Positions 37,801 to 46,800 of a stretch of DNA of 64,000 bases are shown here, piece after piece (within the stretch, counting starts at the first letter, position 1; the number at the start of each line of letters is the position of its first letter). Below the pieces are notes generated by a model that was given only the letters and a program-made list of their open reading frames with translations, did not search any database and was not told where the DNA came from. The stretch is taken from the NCBI RefSeq assembly GCF_964204645.1, contig NC_134027.1, positions 18,650,485 to 18,714,484 of the forward strand, written 5' to 3'. Made by a program: the position numbers and the translations under genes. This stretch comes from Tubulanus polymorphus. Lineage: Eukaryota; Nemertea; Palaeonemertea; Tubulaniformes; Tubulanidae.

Positions 37801-40800
37801 CAGGACAGAAGCTCCCATGTTCTTCAAATTTGAGGCCAGTGCCAGTTACTGTTGAAACAAAGTTTATCAACTGACATAGTTTTTAATAATTTCACGATAG
37901 GATTGCTTTAAGTAGCTAACATCTTCACTCAGACAAATCGTCGTCACTTGCGATATACACCGTGGCGCGCGTTATCTTTAACTGACACAAACACGTAGTG
38001 AACACGAGAGTATAAGGCGATATTGCCTAGGCGACTGTACACGACTGTTTTCAACGCAAATGCTTATGACTGTGCCGCAGTTAACAATTTAACACAAATA
38101 TAGAGGCTCCAAAACGGATTGCTAATGCGAAGGTCAATAAAACGACTTCAATTAATGTTGTTACCTAGTAGGAAAATTAGTAGTAACTCAGGAGCTACAG
38201 AGTGAAAACTGTAAGAGATAGAGCTTTATGGTAATCGAAAGGTTTGTAGGGTAGGCCTATGACCCTTCGAAAATTTTGGTGATAATTTTTCTTCCTGAAA
38301 GTGATGTCTTATGGAAATGAGCTAATTTGCATAAATCATAGTTGGTAACCTACTTATTTGATAACCCCCTAAATTTCTGGTATAAAAATGATAAAATTGG
38401 GTATCTGGCCTCAGCTAATGACTGACATTGGAATATTTTATGTCTATTGTCAGAAATATAAATTATATAGGTAATTATAATTATTATTATATAAAAATTA
38501 TTATCATTATTATAATTAGAAAATCAGCTTTTAATTAGATCACATGACCTCCGGATCGGTACCCGCTACTTTCAAACGGAAAAACTCATATTTTGAATTG
38601 CAACACCACAAAAACGCAGCATGAAAAAATAAACTAACAGGCGCTGCTGTTTAATCAAGCCATCTAGGGGCAGGTTCCTCTGCTGAATTCTAAACGAAAA
38701 ACTAAAAATAAAACTGCTATAAGAAATGTCGACAAAAGTCGACAGGGCACTGTACGACCTGAAAAAATCTGTCAACAAAAGTCGACTGGGCACTGAAAGA
38801 GTTTACTGGATATTTGGTCCTAAAAAATTATTTGCGGCAACCTACCAATAAAACCTTCCATACAAAGAAAAAAATTCCCTGCTTACCTACCCATTTTGGT
38901 GATTGTTCCATCCGAGAAACAGGATGTTTTTGGTGTGGCGTTACATACATCCTATTTTGTATATGACAAAGGAAGAGCACAAGGGAAATTCTAAATTTAC
39001 CTGAATTTCAGCAGTATAGGCAAAATCTATAAGTTGTTTTAGAGACAATGGGTTTATGTCTTTCATTTCCACTTGGTAGACAAAAGTTTCAGCCATGCCT
39101 GCACAAAACATTGCCCTGTAATATTAAATCAATATATCCTGTAATAGTATAATCCATATATATTAGGCATAGGCCTACAAAAAAACTTTTTTTTGACAAT
39201 TTGAAAATGTAAAAAAAGAAATATTAACCTATGTGCCTACTACAATTAGCAGGCTTTGAGGTGGTGGCTTTGAATATCATCACAAAAGCCTGGTACCTTT
39301 TTACTCAACCTCATTTATGTATAGTGTATGCATAACTTCATTCAAAAAGAATATCAACCGGTTATTTTAGGAAAGAGCCTATTGTAATAAATTAATTCAT
39401 TGGTTAAAACTGTTGAGAGGGAACCCTGATATCCTGACCCTCGCCCATGGAGAAGGTATTCTAACACAAAACTTCAGGTCCTGGTTTCATAGACTGGTAT
39501 TATCTTTCACCCAGGGGTTAGGCCTAAATCAATTGCAAATAAAATAAGTTAGCCCCTGAGTTAAGGTTAATATGGAGATATTTGAAATAGTTTATTTCTA
39601 ATACCAAACTCAGAAGGACTTACATGGCATACCGTAGAAATACTGTCAAAATGAATCATCAAATTTACCAATCAAACTTTAATTATTTACCCATCTGACC
39701 TTGGATGTCCTGTCAAAACCAAATCACTATCGCTGATATTCAAAAACTAAATGTTAATTTCACGCATGGCTATCATAGATACTCAAAATTAAAACTGCAC
39801 AATTGCCAGTCACCCATCAAACCATCATATCTTACCCAACAAACAGTCATTTTACCCATCAAAGTAACATATTTTACACATTTCATCAAATTTTCATATT
39901 AAATACATCATTTCTCCCTGTGAAAATATGCATTTGGAGAGGGTATTCACTCATCAAATTATGTATTCAAACTGAAATCCCGAATGTTTGTCTGGATGCA
40001 CAAATGAGTCCAAACATGTATTTTGACAGGCAAACATGGTGTTTTAAGTTTAATAGATTACTTTCAAAATCCTAACTTCATACTTTACTCGACAAATACT
40101 ATGGGTGGTTGTTTTGAAACCTATAGAATGAAATTGAATTTCGATAGTCTACGATAGCAATTTTGACGCAACAAATGAATATTCAATTTTGACAGAAAAT
40201 CTACGACAGTGATTTTGAGGTGTCCAATGAATTTTTAGCTTTGACAATATATATAAGATAGCGACTTGGTTTAGAAAATGAAGCCCTATCCAAGATCAGA
40301 TTTGACAATATTACAATTTTTGAAACAAAAATTTGTATTTCCCGAGTAGCACTTACCCTTTCCTATGGCTTTTGCCAATGCGGGGCAGGTGGGCGGGATT
40401 CCCACCACAGGAAAGGGTAAGTACTACTCGGAAATACAAATTTTTGTTTCAAAAATTGTAATATTTCCGTCGAGTACTGTACCCTTTCCAATGGTTTTTG
40501 CTAGACTAGCCTAGCACAAGGATGGTGGGAAAGGTTGATAGAACAACCACCGCTCAATCGCAAGGTAAGAGGGAAAAAAGAGAGCACTCACCCAAGCACG
40601 GAATGAAGCACTGTAGCACAAGGAAGACCAGTTGGCTACAGTGAGTCCATCCAGCTCAGGGGCCAATGTTATGACGTCATGAGGGAAGTCAAAACAGGGT
40701 CAACACAAATTTCATATAACCAAGATTTTGAGGGGTTCCGTCATTGAAAGCCCATAACTTCCGAACCAAGCATCGGATCTTGGTGATATAAAGTTCTTCC

Positions 40801-43800
40801 GACGCAAATAGGATTGAATTTTCACAGGTGTAATTTTGGACGGTTAAAGATGCTGTATAAAAAAGCGTGCTCAAATGAATCAAATTTTTGGTATATTTCT
40901 AAAAAAATATGAAACCCCTTGCTTTCAACTTTGCGCACCATTAAGAAAACCAAAAACGAAATATATTTTTGCTTAATCTGTTGATTTCGCTCATATGTAG
41001 TGAAATTACAGGCTACAGAAATTGCGTTGAGTTCGATAAAAATAGCTTTGAGCGTAGTGTATTAAGCATATGAATGATTATCGATCGGCCAGACCGTTGA
41101 CATAGGCTCACTTATGCGAGCCAATGAGCTGCCAGTCATGAGCGCCGAAGGCGCGAAGTAATAATGGGGGGTCTGGGGTCCTCCCTCCGAAAATTTTGAT
41201 TTTTCACACCGTCTCAGATCGTTATTCAGCAGTTTTCACATTGAAATTTCACTCAGAGAATCAAACAACATTGTCCGATGTTTTACCGTTAACACACTGC
41301 TAGTTCCAAGACGAGCCAAGATGCTAATCATCTATTTATTTGCATGAGAAAAACAATGTAGGCGACACCACGTTACGGGCCGCAGAAGCTGTTTTTCAGC
41401 ACTACATGCCAGCAACATACCTATATCCACAGGCACATGGTCGGGCAACAGATAGATAAAACTTTGTTAACGAAAATGATTGCATTTAAAAATAGATCAG
41501 GAAAGGCTTTTATGGTCATACCAATCTATCCTTAAGATGTCATTATCTTCAACGCCGCCCCCCATTCTTTTCAACGGATTTGTATCGATCTGAGAAATAA
41601 TAAAAATTGATTGAAAAGACGGAAATCCGCCGAAAGGCAGAAAATTATCATCCCTGAATAACTGGCTCTGCCATTTAATCAAGCCATCTAGCGTCAGGTT
41701 CCTCTGGTGAATTCTACATAAATAAAAATAAAACTGCTATAAGAAATGTCGACAAAAGTCAACAGGGTACTGTATGACCTGAAAAAATCTATCAACAAAA
41801 GTCGACTGGGCACTGAAAGAGTTAACTGGGAATTTGGTCCTGAAAAAATTATTTACAGCAACCTACCCACTGTCAGAAAATTTTTTTCCATAAAAATAAA
41901 AAATTCCCTGCTTACCTACCTACCCATTTTGGTGATTGGCAAGAAATCTCGGAGATTTTGGGTGAATTGGAACCTGAAAGGTCATCTTTCAGGTCCAATG
42001 AAGCTGCCCATTGACCCGGACGGAGCCCTCCAATCAACTCCCTGGGTTTGGTTATTCGGAACTTTGAAATGTTCAGGTGCCAATTGAGGGACGACAGACC
42101 TATCACCGTCACCAGGTTCTATCGCTCCCTTCACGGCCAATTCCTTGAGAGCCAGAGAGATTTAGGCCTCCTGACCTGTTTTTTATCGCATGTCGGGAGG
42201 TTACTTCATCAGGCGCGGTAGCTACGTGAGACAACCAGGGAGGGCCAACTGTCTTCGAAAAGGTAGGACCAGTGGGTGGCTGCCTGTTGCAGACAACCTG
42301 CCACTGGTCCCGAGAATTCATTTCGAGTTTTTCTAAAAGGTAGAGCCCTTTTTGGAGCCTTCCCTTGTCCCAATACGAACTGGAACTGTTATGACCGGAC
42401 GGGGCTTGACGCGATTGTTGGAGCATTCTCCAACCGGCATTTGTAGCCGCTTGAGAAGGCGCCGAAGCTTGAGTTGGTCCTGCATGAGTCCATGCCAAAC
42501 ATTGCGCGGCCGGAGTCGGATGAGAACACTTCTTCCACGGAGTTCGCATGATGGACTTGGTTTGGACCAGCCGAATCTATCTCAGTTCGGTGGAAACAGG
42601 AGCGCACCAACCGGAAAAGAGACGCCAAGAAGTGCCCAATGGAGCACTCAACAACGAATTAGATACCATAACCGGTAGAGGAACTGTCCATAACTGACAT
42701 AACTGGCGGGAGGCTAACACAAGATTAGCCTGACCCCAAACCGACAACTGAAAGACATGTGAAACAGACCGAGCCAAGGATTGGATAACCACGGTCTATT
42801 CCCTCTAATTTTAGGCCAATTGACTCTGGGTCGGAGCCCCCATGGATGGCAGCAAGAATCTCGCAAAGCTCACCCGTCAACACCTTAACTGCCAAATCCT
42901 GTAACAAACCCCTTGTAAGATTGTCCAGGATTGACGTCATCACCACCAAAGGAAAACGACTATCAAGCCCACTCTCTTAAAACAGCTGATGATTCACGTA
43001 AAGCATTTAAATCAGAGTCCGGAGGGTGATAAGCTTCCATTGACTCACAAACCTGAGTATCTGCCGAGGGCTTAGAGCGAGTTCCCTAATGTTTGACAAA
43101 AAACTCATTCATCATTGCGCTAAATGGCATGTCCCTCGCGAGTTTGGATAAAACTGAATGGGAGGGAGATACGTTGCAAGCCAGGGAAGTTCCCATTGCG
43201 TGGGGCAACCCAAAGCTGCTTGGGGAAGGAATGACACCAGAAGGAATTGCCACCTCTGGGGACAGATCCTCATTGAAATCAGACCCTACCCCAACATCCA
43301 GGAATTCAGTATCAGAATTCCGAATAACTGAGTGGGCTGATGAACTCCTAACCATACAATCAGGAATAGGCTTACCTGTAGTAATTCCGGAAGCTTGCAA
43401 CGACGATAACAAGTCTAAAATCTAATCCTCAAATACACGGAATTCCTTCTGAGTCAGGAATTTCCCGTATCACAATGATCATGGCAACTTAGGTGATAGT
43501 CCCTCGAATGGGATCATGACCTACTAGAATCGTCTTTGCTAACCGACGTTGACGCCGCCGACGAACGATGAGGCGACTGACGGCGGAACTTCTGACAATA
43601 TTGATCGTTATCTCTCTCGCAATCTATCCTCGACCTGTGTGAAGGAGACCTTGCGAGCTTACTATGACAATGGTATCTGGTGGAAGAGTGACCTCTACCC
43701 AGAGCGACGATAAGTATGTTTTGAATTCGAAACGTCAGAATCTAATGAACCGTTCAGAACCGGGTGACGTCTGGACCGGACCTGTTCCGGGTGGTTTGTG

Positions 43801-46800
43801 CCAGTATCTCGAATATCGCATGCGCTCGGTTCAGAACCAGTAGTCAGAAACTGAACTGGTTGAACCGGCTGAAACGGTGATCGACCAGCAACGGGTGATT
43901 GACCGGCGACCAGTGTTGGAGAACTAGCGATCCTCCTCAGAGAAAGGAGTTGGGAAGCCGCCATGCCAGTACAGCCGATGACCGCTCCGCTAAACGATTT
44001 GAAATAGAGATGTCGGTGGGCACGCCGGCCGAAACCCTACTATTATTAATGCAACGACGATTTTTTAGTTTTCGAGACTTATCAGCCTGAATCCATAGGT
44101 CCTCCGACCAACCCTCGCAAATCTTGCAAGGATAAACGCACACAAAATTTGGTCGTCCCAGGCTCCAAACAGATGATCGCATCCGTTCCCACCAAGATGC
44201 TGACCTTCAGGAGGGGCGGCATTATTGCATTCTAATTAATCTATCAATTGATTATGAATTAAATTAAATCAAATTATTCAGATAGGCCTAAATAAAAAAA
44301 GACAAGGGACAGCCCCCAAACAGAACGGACTCACCGTTACGAGAGCGAAAAGTCTCTCGACTTCCTAAATCCCAATAAATTTTTCAATAAATTTTTTGAT
44401 GAAAAATGATGGCAGATTTCGCCGGTGGCTAAATGTAATACTGCAGGGCCGGGTCGTATAGAAAAACCATTGGCGATCAATCCAAAATTAGAAAATATTG
44501 GCAAAAACCATAGGAAAGGGTACAGTAATCGATGGAAATATGATGTTTCCACGATAATTTTACAAAATTGACGCATCAATTTGATTCTTAATTTTGACGG
44601 AAAGCAAATTAAAGTTTGACAAGTAAAATATGAAAGTTTGACGAGTAAATTGACGTTTCATTTTAACGGGTAAAAATGGTTTACCATGGTTTAATAAATT
44701 TGGACAAATAATCAACCTGGAATTGTACACTTATGAACCTGAAGTTTTTTCAGGCGTTTGTATTTACGAAGGCTGAAATAAAGGTTGAGGACACATATGC
44801 CTAATAATTCACAATGTCATTGATTTATTCTTCCATGAATTAGGTCTAGATTTTCATGATTCAAGCTTCTATATGCATGAACCCATTAGCTATGTATGGC
44901 ATTTACACAATTAACCTACAAAATCCACATAGATCATTCAGGTAACATGTGCTATGTGTTTGCATAGCTAACATCCTAAAATAGTACTTATTTACCACAG
45001 TACCTATTTTGACAACAAAGACTGTATGCCTTTAGAATAGAGCACACTTGCTGCAGTCTCAAACTGAATTATGAACAAAATCTGGTACTTTCATGTATCC
45101 TCCAAATTATTGGAGTTTAAATAAGTCACAGGCGATACAATATATCATGAAATGTAAAGCCCCATATTTTTTCATCGACCAATAAAGGTTTAAACGTTTT
45201 TTCTTATTCTGTGATGTCTCTAGAAATGGCCACTAAAACTACTTTCCTAGTATAGGCCTAACAAGTAAAATGCTTTAGGACAAATAGGTTTTTTATTTCC
45301 AGTTACTAAGTAGTAAGTACTATTCGCATGATCCTTGAAAACCAGTTCCTAGTTTTTTCCTGGAAAATCCGTAAACAGTTGGATAAACATCTTCAAAGAA
45401 GGTTAGAAATGGGCCAAGGTCACAATCAACAAATTACCTGAAATAAGGACTAAATGCTGCTAAGACACAGCGATGTGCCAATATCTTTGTATTATCCACC
45501 AACAATTCAACGTCACAAAGAATCTTATCATTTCTAAAGCTCTGCAACATCTGTAAAGTGCTGTCTCTTTGTGAACCATCACGAAATACAAATACACATC
45601 TGCAACACATTATTTAACAAATGAACAATAGAAAAAAAACAAGTTCTAGTTGTAATAATCTAGTTGACTTGGCTAAAATGCTTATGCTTCTTAATTTCAA
45701 TAAGTTATCATAAGGCCAGTATGCATATACATGCAATTAACCATTTGTACAGATGCTAGTCTCAATTTGTTAGGGACTTAAGTCTTGCAGTGTTGGGTCG
45801 TATTTCCTCATTTCTAATAAATATTTAGGCCTACGATGCAAAATTTATTACATTTTACTGGTCCTTTAATGGATTTCAACAACTTACGCAACATTGCGAG
45901 TCCTTAATTCTAAGTTCAGCCTATGTATAATTCATTTCATAAATTTACAACAATATGAAATGTCAGATATGTAGAAAAATTACAGTATTCAACTTTCAAA
46001 TAAGGAATTCTTAAAAATAATTTTCAAAAACCTTCAAACACTTTAGAAACTGTGTGCACAAAGGCCCCAAAATGATATGAAATTTAAAATTTTAAATGTC
46101 TTGCGAGTTTTCATTTCACTGTGACGCAACTAGGCCCTATATTGATATTCTGAGTGCTGTTTTCTAATGCATAAATTTACATCTAGGCCTACAACTTTTT
46201 CATTTACACAATACTTAAATGTGAAAAAGATTTAAATTGATAGTTTAAGGTTTAAATATCATTCAGTATATGCCTAGGCCTAAGTCTACAATTTTGTAAT
46301 TGATTGTGATGACAAAATATGCCTAGGTACCAATATAATATGGAAACACTTAGTTTTTCTACTATACAACTCCCCCAGGTGACCATATGCAAAACCCAAT
46401 GACCTTGAAACTCACCACAATCATAGAATGTCATGAGCTACAACATTGCAATTGATCATGGTAACAAAATATGCCTAGGTACCAATAATAAGGAAATACT
46501 AAATACTACGAGTTTTAAAGATTCCTTTCCAAAGAATACCCATCACAAATTGCAATGAAAAATGGCAAACCATTAGGAAGCTATAGGACTCGGAATTCGG
46601 GCTAAAATTGACATTTTTGGGCACAACAAAATCATAGGATGGCCATCCTGAGTCTGATCGACCCAATTTTTCTTATGCTGATGGGCCCTTGGGGGATTCA
46701 AATATATACAAAAGATCAAGGTAATTGATCAAAGCGCCACACTGGGGGAGCTAGAAGTTTTTCAAATTTCAAGTGATCTCACAGGATTCTTACCAGGAAA

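Larger units (their letters stand above)
40300..44540 (-). mobile_element. DIRS-like tyrosine-recombinase retroelement remnant
   Basis: The text TATTTCC(A/G)TCGA(T/G)TACTGTACCC followed by TTTCC(T/A)ATGGTTTTTGC occurs at about 40465-40505 and, inverted, at about 44492-44534. These look like terminal inverted repeats. A second copy inverted against the left end (40305-40469) forms a hairpin, reminiscent of the complementary regions of DIRS elements. Inside, the - strand carries an RT fragment (41912-42112) and decayed upstream frames. No tyrosine recombinase domain was recognised. Repeats B and C sit within the left third, so the copy is rearranged. Confidence 0.5.

Noticed and set aside
41746-42087. 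113-codon + strand ORF
   Set aside because: Antisense to the DIRS-type RT fragment and partly made of repeat C. No independent support.
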